This document shows positions 1 through 8,128 of a DNA stretch of 33,587 bases, one piece after another. Numbering within the stretch: the stretch's first letter is position 1; each line of letters opens with the position of its first letter. Source of the stretch: CAYLNM01 sp964385045. GTDB taxonomy: Bacteria; Planctomycetota; Phycisphaerae; Phycisphaerales; SM1A02. A program made the translations under genes and the position numbers. The stretch is taken from the NCBI GenBank assembly GCA_964385045.1, contig CAYLNM010000029.1:1-33587 (forward strand), given 5' to 3'. The notes under the pieces are model-generated. The model saw nothing but the letters and a program-made list of their open reading frames with translations, searched no databases and was not told the origin of the DNA.

Positions 1-101
1 CCGGACGCACGCAGCCGCAGCTCGCGCAGGACGTGCTCGGCCAGCCATTGCTCGTAGGGGTCGTTCCCGAGCCCTGTCAGGATGATGTTCGTTGCCGTCA
101 T
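1..101 (-). CDS. N-terminal fragment of an unknown protein, cut by window edge
   Basis: Only the first 33 residues are present; the gene runs leftward out of the window. The ATG shares a 4-nt ATGA overlap with the stop codon of the small membrane ORF just upstream, which suggests translational coupling and supports this start. The visible part begins with a hydrophobic strand and a Gly turn (MTATNIILTGLGNDPYEQWL), then a Leu/Arg-rich stretch that would form an amphipathic helix. There is no signal peptide. I do not recognise the family and infer no function. Confidence 0.5.
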   Translation of the reverse strand, partial: MTATNIILTGLGNDPYEQWLAEHVLRELRLRAS

Positions 102-235
102 GCCTTTCGCCGGTTCAGAAGGGCGCGGATCATCTTGAGGTGAGAGGGGGCGATCGCGCCCAGCCTCCGGCCGATCAGAACGTAGGTACCGCCGAAGATC
201 AATGCCCCGGCGACCAGCCGCCCCAGCGCGGGCAT
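98..235 (-). CDS. small hypothetical membrane protein
   Basis: A 45-residue ORF with one probable membrane segment near the N-terminus (about residues 6-22, ending GGTYVLIG) and a basic C-terminus (RALLNRRKA). Its stop overlaps the start of the next gene on the same strand as ATGA, the usual sign of a coupled operon. The frame stays open for hundreds of bases upstream, but that part is Pro/Arg/Gly-rich and contains no ATG or GTG that I could defend, so the true N-terminus is uncertain. It could instead be the C-terminal tail of a larger membrane protein. No family is recognised. Confidence 0.3.
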   Translation of the reverse strand: MPALGRLVAGALIFGGTYVLIGRRLGAIAPSHLKMIRALLNRRKA

Positions 236-620
236 CGCCAGTGGCAGCAGCGCCCCTCCGGCGAGCAGGGCCGGGGGCGGCCCGTCGGCAGGTGCGGGCC
301 GCGGCGGGTGGACGCCGGCGGGCCCGGCGCCGGGAACGAGCGAGCCGCCGCGGCCTCCGGAGGCGCCCGGGATCGGCTCCCGCCGCCGGGAACCGGGTCC
401 CGCGACGGCGCGCCGGACCGGGAACCGGTCATCGGGAACGCGTCCGGGAACCGCGGACGGCGGACCCGCGAGTGTACCCGCCGCCCGTGCGCCGCTGGCC
501 GGGCGCCCCCGCGGCCGGTATCGTGCCCGATCCGCGCCGCGGGCCCGGCGCCGCCTCGTCCGGGGACGCCTGCCGCGCAGCGCCTCGCCGCCCCCGCGGC
601 CGCCCCACCGGAATCCCGCC
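236..620. other. 385-bp divergent intergenic region, no gene seen
   Basis: This lies between the small minus-strand ORF and tpiA. It is open in several frames on both strands, but the translations are Arg/Pro/Gly/Ala-rich without domains. It must hold the promoter of tpiA. I could not pick out a convincing -35/-10 pair. Confidence 0.5.
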
Positions 621-1418
621 ATGACCGCCCGCACGCCGATCGTCGGCGGCAACTGGAAGATGAACACCGACGCGGACGGCGCCCTGACGCTGGCCGCGGA
701 GGTGACCGCAGGGCTCACCGAGCTCGATCCGGGTGCCGTCGAGGTGGTGCTCTGTCCGCCCCACCCGTGGCTCGTGACGGTCACCGAGGCCGTCTCCGGG
801 ATCGGCGGCGCCCTCGTGCCCGCGATCGGCGGACAGGACTGCAGCCCCCACGAGTCGGGGGCCCACACCGGGCAGGTCTCGGCCGCGATGCTCGCCGCCG
901 CCGGGGCCCGCTGGGCGATCGTGGGCCACTCCGAGCGGCGGCACGAGCTGGGTGAGTCCGACGAGCTGGTCGGCGGCAAGCTCGCCCGCGTCCTCGCCGG
1001 CGGCCTCCGGGCCATCCTCTGCGTGGGCGAGCTGGAGGACGAGCGGGCGTCCGGCCGCACCGAGGCGGTGGTCGGCCGCCAGCTCGACGCCGCCCTCGCG
1101 GCGATGGACGGACTCCCCGCCCCCCCCGACCCGGCGGACCTGGTGATCGCCTACGAGCCGGTCTGGGCCATCGGCACCGGCCGGACCGCCGGCCCCGAGG
1201 ACGCCCAGGCCGTCCACGGCTTCGTCCGGGAGCGGCTCGCGTCCCGCTATGATGACGCATTCGCCGGTGCCGTCCGCCTGCAGTACGGCGGATCGGTGAA
1301 GCCGGGGAACGCCGCCGATCTCTTCGCCGGCCCGGACGTGGATGGCTTCCTCGTCGGCGGCGCCTCCCTCGACGCCGGGGACTTCCTCGCGATCGTGGAC
1401 GCGACCCGCGGCGGCTGA
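621..1418 (+). CDS. tpiA: triosephosphate isomerase
   Basis: Interconverts dihydroxyacetone phosphate and glyceraldehyde 3-phosphate in cytosolic glycolysis and gluconeogenesis. The 265-residue product has the usual family length and all active-site blocks: GGNWKMN at 9-15 (substrate Asn11 and Lys13), electrophile His103 in VGHSERR, catalytic base Glu179 in AYEPVWAIGTG, the mobile loop 6 that follows it, and the phosphate-binding YGGSVKPGNA and VGGASLD blocks near the C-terminus. The ATG directly precedes the conserved first beta strand, so the start is well placed. secG follows after 127 bp on the same strand, a pairing seen in many bacteria. Nothing suggests loss of function. Confidence 0.98.
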   Translation: MTARTPIVGGNWKMNTDADGALTLAAEVTAGLTELDPGAVEVVLCPPHPWLVTVTEAVSGIGGALVPAIGGQDCSPHESGAHTGQVSAAMLAAAGARWAIVGHSERRHELGESDELVGGKLARVLAGGLRAILCVGELEDERASGRTEAVVGRQLDAALAAMDGLPAPPDPADLVIAYEPVWAIGTGRTAGPEDAQAVHGFVRERLASRYDDAFAGAVRLQYGGSVKPGNAADLFAGPDVDGFLVGGASLDAGDFLAIVDATRGG

Positions 1419-1545
1419 CGCCCGCGGGCCCGTCGTCCGGACCCGACTCGACCCGACCCGACGGCACGGCCCCGCGTCGCCCGCCGGCCCGACTCTCCCA
1501 CCGCCCCGCCGCCTGCCGCGAGGCCCCACGGAACACGGCTCGCCG

Positions 1546-1989
1546 ATGAACGCCTTCCTCCTGCTGACCCTGCTCTTCGTGATCGTCTCGGTGACGATGA
1601 TCATCATCATCCTCGTCCAGCGTCCGCAGGGCGGCGGGCTCGCGGGCGCCTTCGGCGGCGCCGGCGGCGGCGGCGCGGACAGCGTCTTCGGCGGCCGGGT
1701 CGGCGACGCGCTGACGTGGGCGACGACGATCGCGTTCATCATCTATCTCCTGCTCGCGGTGACGATCAACCTCGTGCCGATCGGCCAGGTCGCCAGCCCG
1801 GCGGGCAATCAGCAGCCGGTCATGGAGACCACCGGGGACGGGGGCGGCGCCGGGGTGGGAGCCGACGGCGCGGCCGGCGAGGGCGGCGGTGCCGAGGGCG
1901 CCGCGGAGGCCGACGCTCCCGCGACGGACGAGGCAACCCCGCCCGCGGCAGATGAGGGCGGCGAGGGCGGCGAGGGCGGCGGCGCATGA
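1546..1989 (+). CDS. secG: preprotein translocase subunit SecG
   Basis: Small membrane subunit that assists SecYE/SecA protein export. The 147-residue product has the family layout: a first membrane helix at about 3-23, the cytoplasmic hallmark LVQRPQGGGLAGAFGG at about 23-38, and a second helix at about 58-78 (IAFIIYLLLAVTINL). The frame is open further upstream, but the ATG at 1546 starts exactly at the first helix. Unlike the short tail of typical SecG, about 65 residues of Gly/Ala/Glu/Asp-rich low-complexity sequence follow the second helix. It encodes repeated GGEGGEGG near the stop, and that DNA is a simple repeat. It lies between tpiA and yicC on the same strand, probably one transcription unit. 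Confidence 0.93.
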   Translation: MNAFLLLTLLFVIVSVTMIIIILVQRPQGGGLAGAFGGAGGGGADSVFGGRVGDALTWATTIAFIIYLLLAVTINLVPIGQVASPAGNQQPVMETTGDGGGAGVGADGAAGEGGGAEGAAEADAPATDEATPPAADEGGEGGEGGGA

Positions 1990-2056
1990 TCGCGTCCTGC
2001 CGGGGCGTCCCCATGCGTCGAGCCTGCACGGACCGACCGATCGCCGGGGTTCCGCG

Positions 2057-2950
2057 ATGATCCGTTCGATGACCGGCTTCGGAGCCGCTACCCGCGAGGT
2101 GGGTGGCCGGCGGTTCACGGTCGAGGTGCGGTCGGTCAACGGCCGCTACTTCAAGGTGCAGGTGCGGCTGTCGGACGAGCTCTCCGGGCTCGAGGCCGAC
2201 ATCGAGAGTCGTCTCGCCCGCCGCCTCTCCCGCGGCAGCGTGACGGTGACGGTGAAGTTCAGCGATCGCTCGGCCGAGGCCGCGGCGGACGTGAACGTGG
2301 CCGCGGTGGCCCGGTACGTCGAGCAGCTCCGGGCGATCCCGGGCGCCGGCGACGTCGACGGGCCGATCACCATCGACGCCGCGACGCTGCTGACCCTGCC
2401 CGGCGCCCTCGCCGAGCCGGCCGGCGGCGAGCTCCTCGACGACGCCCGGCCGGTGGTGCTCGAGCTGCTCGACGAGGCGACCGGGACCATGATCGCGATG
2501 CGGGAGCGCGAGGGCGCCGATCTGCGGGAGGATCTCGCCGGCCACGTCGACGGCATCGATGCCAACCTCGGCGCCGTGGCCGAACGGGCCCCGATCGTGG
2601 TCGAGCTGTTCCAGGAGCGCCTGAAGCAGCGGATGGACGCCCTGCTCAAGGAGAGCGGCGCGGCCGCCCGCGACGAGGACCTGCTCCGCGAGGTCGCGGT
2701 CTTCGCCGAGCGGTCCGACATCGCCGAGGAGGTCGCCCGCCTCACCGGGCACCTCGCCCAGTTCCGCGAGCTGCTCGCGGGCGACGGGTCCAAGCCGGTG
2801 GGTCGCACCATGGACTTCCTCGCCCAGGAGATGCTGCGGGAGGCCAACACGATCGGCTCCAAGTGCCTCGACGTGGAGGTCAGCCGCCGCATCGTCGAGG
2901 TCAAGGGCGCGATCGACCGGCTGAAGGAGCAGGTCCAGAACGTCGAGTGA
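2057..2950 (+). CDS. yicC: YicC/YloC-family endoribonuclease
   Basis: A 297-residue cytosolic protein matching the YicC/YloC family. It opens with the signature MIRSMTGFG and then SVNGRYFKVQVRL. The C-terminal DUF1732-type part has MDFLAQEMLREANTIGSK followed by a helical end with IDRLKEQVQNVE. Family members are reported to be RNA endonucleases; in E. coli YicC affects small RNA stability. The ATG at 2057 matches the invariant N-terminus, although the frame opens earlier. The gap from secG is 67 bp. In many bacteria guanylate kinase follows yicC, but here an APH-fold phosphotransferase follows instead. Length and motifs look intact. Confidence 0.95.
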   Translation: MIRSMTGFGAATREVGGRRFTVEVRSVNGRYFKVQVRLSDELSGLEADIESRLARRLSRGSVTVTVKFSDRSAEAAADVNVAAVARYVEQLRAIPGAGDVDGPITIDAATLLTLPGALAEPAGGELLDDARPVVLELLDEATGTMIAMREREGADLREDLAGHVDGIDANLGAVAERAPIVVELFQERLKQRMDALLKESGAAARDEDLLREVAVFAERSDIAEEVARLTGHLAQFRELLAGDGSKPVGRTMDFLAQEMLREANTIGSKCLDVEVSRRIVEVKGAIDRLKEQVQNVE

Positions 2951-3087
2951 CGACCGGGGCCCCGGGCCCCGCGGCCGCGGCGGCGCTCTCGCGTCCGGGC
3001 GCCGCGGGACCGAGGCCAGGGTCGTCACCACGCGACGGCCTTCCCGTGGCGCACCGCCCGCCGCCCCGCTCGAGGTTCGTCGAGCCG

Positions 3088-4233
3088 ATGCCCCGGAGGG
3101 TGCCCGTGCCGAGCGACTCGCCCCCCAGCCCGCCCGACGCCGCCGCCGGCGATGCGGTCGCGGGCGACGGCGGCGGTGGCCGGCGCGGCGAGTCGGCACC
3201 CCACGAGCGGTTCGCGCCCGACGAGCTCGCGGAGGTTCTTCGCGCATGGCCGATGGGCCCCATCCGCCGAATCGCGCCCTTCGAGCGGGGCTCGCGCCGG
3301 GCCCCGAAGGTCCGGATCGAGACCGACGACACGGTGCTGCTGCTCAAGCGGCGGCAGCCCGAGCAGTCCGGTGCTCGGCGGGTCGCCTTCGCCCACGCGG
3401 CGGTGGCCCACCTCGCCGCCCGCGGGCTGCCGGTGGCCGCCCCGATCCCCGACCGCGACGGGACGACCGCGCACCGCGCGCGGAACGCGTGCTACGAGCT
3501 GTTCCCGTTCCTGCCCGGCCGCCGCCCACGCCCCGACGACGTGGCGGCCGAGGCGGCGGGCGCGATGCTCGGGCGGCTCCACGAGGCGGGGGCCGACTTC
3601 GCCGCCCCCGGCCCGAGCGACGCCGGCTCCTGGCACGCCGCCGGCGGTCTGCGGCGGACGCTCGAGGAGCTTCCGCCGCGCATCCTCCGCCGCGAGCCGG
3701 ACGCCGACGCGGAGGACGTCGGCCGCTGCTGCCGCTTCCTGCGGCGGGCGTACGCCGACGCCGCGGACCGAGCCGCCGCGGCGATGGCGCGACCGCCGGT
3801 GCTGGTGCACGGTGACTGGCATCCCGGCAACCTGCTCGCGGCCGGCGGACGGCTCACCGCGGTGCTGGACTTCGACGCGGCCCGCCTCGAGCCGCGGATG
3901 ACCGACGTGGCCAACGGATGCCTGCAGTTCGCGGTCGACCGCCCGAGCGACGATCCCGAGCAGTGGCCCGGCGTGCTCGGGTACGAGCGGATCCGCGCGA
4001 TGGTCCGCGGCTACGAGTCGGTGGCGGGGCCGCTGGAGCCCGACGAGATCGCGGCCCTCCCGTGGCTGATGACCGAGGCGCTCGTGATCGAGTGCGTGGC
4101 CCCGATCGCCCGCGAGGGCCGCTTCGGCCGCTTTCCCGCGGGGCCGTTCCTGCGCATGGTCGAGCGGAAGGTCCGCTGGCTCCGCGAGCGATCGGAGCGG
4201 CTGGTGACGTATCTCCGCGAGCCGGCGGGCTGA
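3088..4233 (+). CDS. APH-fold phosphotransferase (aminoglycoside/homoserine kinase-like)
   Basis: A 381-residue cytosolic protein with the choline/aminoglycoside/homoserine kinase fold. Visible motifs are a Lys-bearing strand VLLLKRRQ about 90 residues in, the catalytic loop VHGDWHPGNL (Asp243, Asn248), and the metal-binding VLDFDAA (Asp261). About 45 N-terminal residues are Pro/Gly/Asp-rich and probably disordered. The ATG at 3088 is the first plausible start after yicC; a start inside the leader cannot be excluded. Members phosphorylate very different small molecules (homoserine, choline, sugars, antibiotics), and the fold alone does not give the substrate. Its place in a housekeeping run argues for metabolism rather than drug resistance, which is inference. 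Confidence 0.8.
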   Translation: MPRRVPVPSDSPPSPPDAAAGDAVAGDGGGGRRGESAPHERFAPDELAEVLRAWPMGPIRRIAPFERGSRRAPKVRIETDDTVLLLKRRQPEQSGARRVAFAHAAVAHLAARGLPVAAPIPDRDGTTAHRARNACYELFPFLPGRRPRPDDVAAEAAGAMLGRLHEAGADFAAPGPSDAGSWHAAGGLRRTLEELPPRILRREPDADAEDVGRCCRFLRRAYADAADRAAAAMARPPVLVHGDWHPGNLLAAGGRLTAVLDFDAARLEPRMTDVANGCLQFAVDRPSDDPEQWPGVLGYERIRAMVRGYESVAGPLEPDEIAALPWLMTEALVIECVAPIAREGRFGRFPAGPFLRMVERKVRWLRERSERLVTYLREPAG

Positions 4234-4371
4234 GGGGCCCGCCGAGGCCCCCGGGGCTGCGCGGTGCCAGGGGTCGCCGCCGCGGTCACCTTGCCGACCG
4301 CCTCCGCGTGGACCGGCGGCGTTTCGGCGGCCGGGCGAGGGAGGAACCCCGGGGCGGGGTAGCATGAGCTC

Positions 4372-5313
4372 ATGAACGTGCCACGAGGACATCGCATCGC
4401 CCCCCGCGGCCCCCGGCGCGTCGCCCCGGCCCTGATCGCCGGGCTGACGCTCGCCGTCGCCTGGCTCTCGGCGGGGCCGGCCGAGGCGCAGGGCGCCCCC
4501 GCGCGGACGGCGACGCCCGAGACGCACGCGGCGCAGGACGGAGCCGGCGCGGCCGCGGACGCGGACGCCGACGCCGACGCGCCGTCGCGGGAGACGGCCG
4601 CCCGCGGCGACCGCGCGGCGCCGCCGGAGTCGGATCCCGAGCTCATCGCCCGGCTGGACCATCCGGACTGGGCGGTGCGGGAGGCGGCCACGCAGCGGCT
4701 GCGCCGCAGCCGAACGCTCGATCCCGAGGCCGTCATCCGGCTCGTCGCCGAGCACGAGCTCTCGCTCGAGGCGCGCTCGCGCCTGCTGCTGGCGTGCCAC
4801 GACACGTTCGTCACCGCCCCGCTCGGCGCGATCGGCATCCGCCACATGCGGGTGGACGACGGGACGGGCACCGTGATCTCCGAGGTGATCCCCGGCTTCG
4901 ACGCGGCGCGGGTGCTGCGGGCCCAGGACCTGCTGCTCACGATCGACGGGGTCCGCCTGGGCGGCTTCGAGTCGCTGGCCCGGGCGGTGCAGCGCCGCCG
5001 TCCCGGCGACGTGGTCGAGGTCGAGCTGCGGCGCCCGCAGCGGGACGGCAACGCCATCCGCCGGCACCCCCGCACGGGGGACGTCGTCTACGGACCGCCC
5101 ATCACGGTCGAGGTCGAGCTCGGCAGCTTCGACATGCTGCCGGGCGGCAACTGGAGCAACCGACCGATGGCGAGCGACGTCCCGATCGAGCGCCGCATGG
5201 CCTGGCGAGAGGCGGTGCGAGCGGCGGGAGCGACGCCCCGCGTGCTGGCCCTGCCCGACGCCCTCACCGAGCCGCCCGCTCCCCGCGAGCCGCGGCGGAG
5301 GAGGATCCGCTGA
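4372..5313 (+). CDS. secreted PDZ-domain protein with HEAT-like segment
   Basis: A 313-residue protein. A signal peptide runs to about residue 40 (Arg-rich n-region, hydrophobic core ALIAGLTLAVAWL, end AEAQ). Next comes a disordered Ala/Asp-rich linker with an alternating Asp-Ala tract. A HEAT-like helical segment at about 89-145 includes LDHPDWAVREAATQRL, a pattern common in planctomycete periplasmic proteins. The PDZ domain spans about 149-250: LGAIGIRHM, ISEVIPGFDAARVLRAQD, LTIDGVRLGGFESL, then RRPGDVVEVELRR. There is no protease domain, so it is probably a periplasmic adaptor or inspector rather than an enzyme. The ATG at 4372 begins the signal peptide. priA follows within 50 bp and may be co-transcribed. 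Confidence 0.82.
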   Translation: MNVPRGHRIAPRGPRRVAPALIAGLTLAVAWLSAGPAEAQGAPARTATPETHAAQDGAGAAADADADADAPSRETAARGDRAAPPESDPELIARLDHPDWAVREAATQRLRRSRTLDPEAVIRLVAEHELSLEARSRLLLACHDTFVTAPLGAIGIRHMRVDDGTGTVISEVIPGFDAARVLRAQDLLLTIDGVRLGGFESLARAVQRRRPGDVVEVELRRPQRDGNAIRRHPRTGDVVYGPPITVEVELGSFDMLPGGNWSNRPMASDVPIERRMAWREAVRAAGATPRVLALPDALTEPPAPREPRRRRIR

Positions 5314-5360
5314 GCGGGCCCGGTCTCTTCCCGGGGGCCCGGCCGGTCGCCTGGGCCCGG

Positions 5361-7880
5361 GTGGCGGTCGAGCGGGCGATCGACCGCCACCCCGACGGCC
5401 TGACGTACGCGGTGCCGCGGGACCTCGAGGGCGTGGCGACGGGCGACCGCGTCCGCGTCGGCCTCGGCGCCGGCGACGCGCACGCCGAGGGCTGGGTGAT
5501 CGACGTCGCGTCCACCTGCGACCTGCCGCCCGACCGCGTCAAGCCGATCCTCGGCCGCGCCGCCTCGGTGCCGCGGCTGCCGAGCGAGCTGCTGGCCCTC
5601 GCCCGCTGGATCGCGGAGTACTACGCGGCGCCGATCGGCGTCACGCTCGCGGCGATGGTGCCGGCGGCGGTGAAGCGCCGCGTCGGCGCCCGGCGACGGG
5701 TGTTCGTGGACCTGCCGGGGCCGGTGACCGCACCGGCGACGTCGGGCGGGGGCACGGGCGTCGCCGTCCCCGCGCCGGCCGGCGATCCCGAGGCCGGCCC
5801 GCCGATCGCGGGCGATGGCACGGTCATCGCCGCCCCGGCGCCCCCCGCCGGCGCGGACCGTGGCCCGTCGATCGCGGACGCCCCGCCGCCGGCGCGCCCC
5901 GGGCCCACGACCGGCGCGGCCCCCGCCCGCGCCGCCGGCGACGGCTCGTCCCCCGGCGTCGCCGCGCCGCCGTCCGCGGCCGCCGACGGCCCCGCCCCTC
6001 GCCTCACGCCCCGCCAGCGGGCGGTGCTGGAGCGGCTCGCGGCTCGTCCCCCGGAGTGCCGGCCGGTCGCGCTCGAGGAGCTGATGGCGGACGCGGGCAT
6101 CCGGACCCGCGGGCCGATCGAGCGGCTCGCGGCCCACGGACGGATCACGCTGGAGCGCCGCGACGCGGTCGAAGCCCGCTGGCGGACGGTGCGGGTCGAC
6201 GACCGCGTCCCGGCGCGGCTGTCGGACGAGCAGGAGACCGCGATCGCGGCCGTGGCCCGGACCCTCGGCCGCGGCTTCTCCCGCCACCTGCTGCAGGGCG
6301 TGACGGGCTCGGGCAAGACGGAGGTGTACCTGCGCCTGGTCGAGCGGGTGGTCGCGGCGGGACGCACCGCGCTCGTCCTCGTGCCCGAGATCGCGCTCAC
6401 GCCGCAGACGACGGCGCGGCTGCTCGGCCGCTTCCCGAACGAGCGGGTGGCGATCCTGCACTCGGGGCTCACCGCGGCCCAGCGGCACCAGCAGTGGACG
6501 GCGGCGGCGACCGGCGACGCGTCGATCGTGCTCGGAGCCCGCTCGGCGGTCTTCGCCCCGATCCCCGACGGCCGGCTGGGCCTGATCGTCGTCGACGAGG
6601 AGCACGACGGCTCCTTCAAGCAGGACCGCGCCCCCCGCTACCACGGCCGGGACGTCGCGATCCGCCGGGCCCAGCTCGCGGACTGCCCGGTGCTGCTGGG
6701 CAGCGCGACTCCGTCGATGGAGTCCTGGGCCGCCGCCGCCCGCGGCGACGCCGCCCTGCACCGGCTCACCCGTCGCGCTCCGGGCATGGCCCTGCCGCGG
6801 GTCCGCGTGGTCGACTTCGCGGCCGAGCGGCGACTGCGTCCCGACCGGCCCAACCGCCTGCTGGGTCCCACGATGGAGCGCGCCCTGCGGGAGGTCCTCG
6901 CCGGCGGCGGACAGGCCATCGTGCTGCTGAACCGCCGCGGCTACGCGAGCTGGATCGCCTGTCCCGACCTGCGGTGCGGCTGGGTCATGACGTGCACCGA
7001 GTGCGACGTGTCGGTGGTCTACCACCGCGACCGCTCGCTGCCCGCCGGCGGCTTCGTGCGCTGCCACCACTGCGGGGCGGAGCAGCGGCTGCCCCGCGCC
7101 TGCCCCGACTGCGGCCGGAAGCTCGTCCGCTTCGGGCTCGGCACCCAGCGGGTGGAGGAGGAGCTCGCCGCGCACCTGCCGGAGCTCGTGCCCGGCGACA
7201 CGCTCCTGCGCATCGACTCGGACACCATGCGGCACGCGGGCGAGCTGCACGCGGCCCTCGAGCGCTTCGGCGACGGCCGCGTGAAGGTCCTCACCGGGAC
7301 CCAGATGATCGCCAAGGGCCTCGACTTCCCGAACGTGCGGCTCGTGGGGGTGGTCAACGCCGACACCGCGATCCACCTGCCGGACTTCCGGGCGGCCGAG
7401 CGCACGTTCCAGCTGGTGAGCCAGGTCGCGGGCCGGTGCGGACGCGCCGCGGGGCCGGCCGGAGCGGGCACGGTGATCGTGCAGAGCTTCCACCCCGACA
7501 CGCCCGCGATCCGGCTCGCGGCCGCCCACGACTTCGACCGCTTCGCCGCGGGCGAGCTGGACGATCGCCGTCGCGCCGGGCTGCCGCCCTTCGCCCGCCT
7601 GGTGCGGATCGTCCTCCGCGACGCCGATCCCGACGCCGTGGCCGCGGCCGCGCGCCGCACCGCGGCCGGCCTCGAGGGGATCGCGGCCCCCGGCGTCGAC
7701 GTCGGCCCGCCCGCCCCCTGCTCGATCGCCCGCATCGCCGGCCGCTTCCGCTGGGACCTGGTCCTCACCGCCGCCGGCCCCGCCCCCCTGCAGCGGACGC
7801 TCGCCGCGGCACGCAACGCCGGCATCATCCGTCCGGGGGAGGCGATGGCGGTGGACGTGGACCCGGCGGCGATGCTCTGA
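5361..7880 (+). CDS. priA: primosomal replication protein N' (PriA helicase)
   Basis: DNA helicase that reloads the replisome at stalled forks. In order: the N-terminal 3'-end-binding domain (YAVPRDLEG onward); a low-complexity Pro/Ala/Gly linker at about 120-212; the DEAD-like core with GVTGSGKTEVYLRL (Lys319) and VVDEEHDGSFKQ (Asp412); LGSATPSMESW; an eight-Cys zinc region at 534-584 (CPDLRC, CTEC, CHHC, CPDC); and the second helicase lobe with GTQMIAKGLDFPNV and QVAGRCGRAAG. The GTG start at 5361 is chosen because it immediately precedes the conserved N-terminal strand. No clear Shine-Dalgarno is visible, and the frame is open upstream, with a CTG that overlaps the PDZ stop. At 839 residues it is longer than E. 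coli PriA (732), mainly because of the linker. Confidence 0.95.
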   Translation: MAVERAIDRHPDGLTYAVPRDLEGVATGDRVRVGLGAGDAHAEGWVIDVASTCDLPPDRVKPILGRAASVPRLPSELLALARWIAEYYAAPIGVTLAAMVPAAVKRRVGARRRVFVDLPGPVTAPATSGGGTGVAVPAPAGDPEAGPPIAGDGTVIAAPAPPAGADRGPSIADAPPPARPGPTTGAAPARAAGDGSSPGVAAPPSAAADGPAPRLTPRQRAVLERLAARPPECRPVALEELMADAGIRTRGPIERLAAHGRITLERRDAVEARWRTVRVDDRVPARLSDEQETAIAAVARTLGRGFSRHLLQGVTGSGKTEVYLRLVERVVAAGRTALVLVPEIALTPQTTARLLGRFPNERVAILHSGLTAAQRHQQWTAAATGDASIVLGARSAVFAPIPDGRLGLIVVDEEHDGSFKQDRAPRYHGRDVAIRRAQLADCPVLLGSATPSMESWAAAARGDAALHRLTRRAPGMALPRVRVVDFAAERRLRPDRPNRLLGPTMERALREVLAGGGQAIVLLNRRGYASWIACPDLRCGWVMTCTECDVSVVYHRDRSLPAGGFVRCHHCGAEQRLPRACPDCGRKLVRFGLGTQRVEEELAAHLPELVPGDTLLRIDSDTMRHAGELHAALERFGDGRVKVLTGTQMIAKGLDFPNVRLVGVVNADTAIHLPDFRAAERTFQLVSQVAGRCGRAAGPAGAGTVIVQSFHPDTPAIRLAAAHDFDRFAAGELDDRRRAGLPPFARLVRIVLRDADPDAVAAAARRTAAGLEGIAAPGVDVGPPAPCSIARIAGRFRWDLVLTAAGPAPLQRTLAAARNAGIIRPGEAMAVDVDPAAML

Positions 7881-8128
7881 GGGCCGCCGGCCCCCGCACG
7901 CCGGCCCCCGGAGCGCAGCCACCGCCGCCTCGGCCCGGCACCATCGACCCTCGGAGCGCCGCCACGTCCCCGCCGGGTCCGGGAACCCTCCGGCATCCGG
8001 ACCAGGGCGCGCGACCGTCGCCCCTTCCCGCCCGCGGCCGCCGCCGACGCGACCGACGCCAAGTCGCGCCTGCCCCGGGCCGATCTCCCGGGACCGGTGC
8101 ACCGGGGATCCGGGCGTGGGGGCACGCC

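Noticed and set aside
3088..4233. Aminoglycoside resistance gene
   Set aside because: The APH fold is broad, and the gene sits in a housekeeping run with host-like composition; nothing specific to a resistance enzyme is visible.
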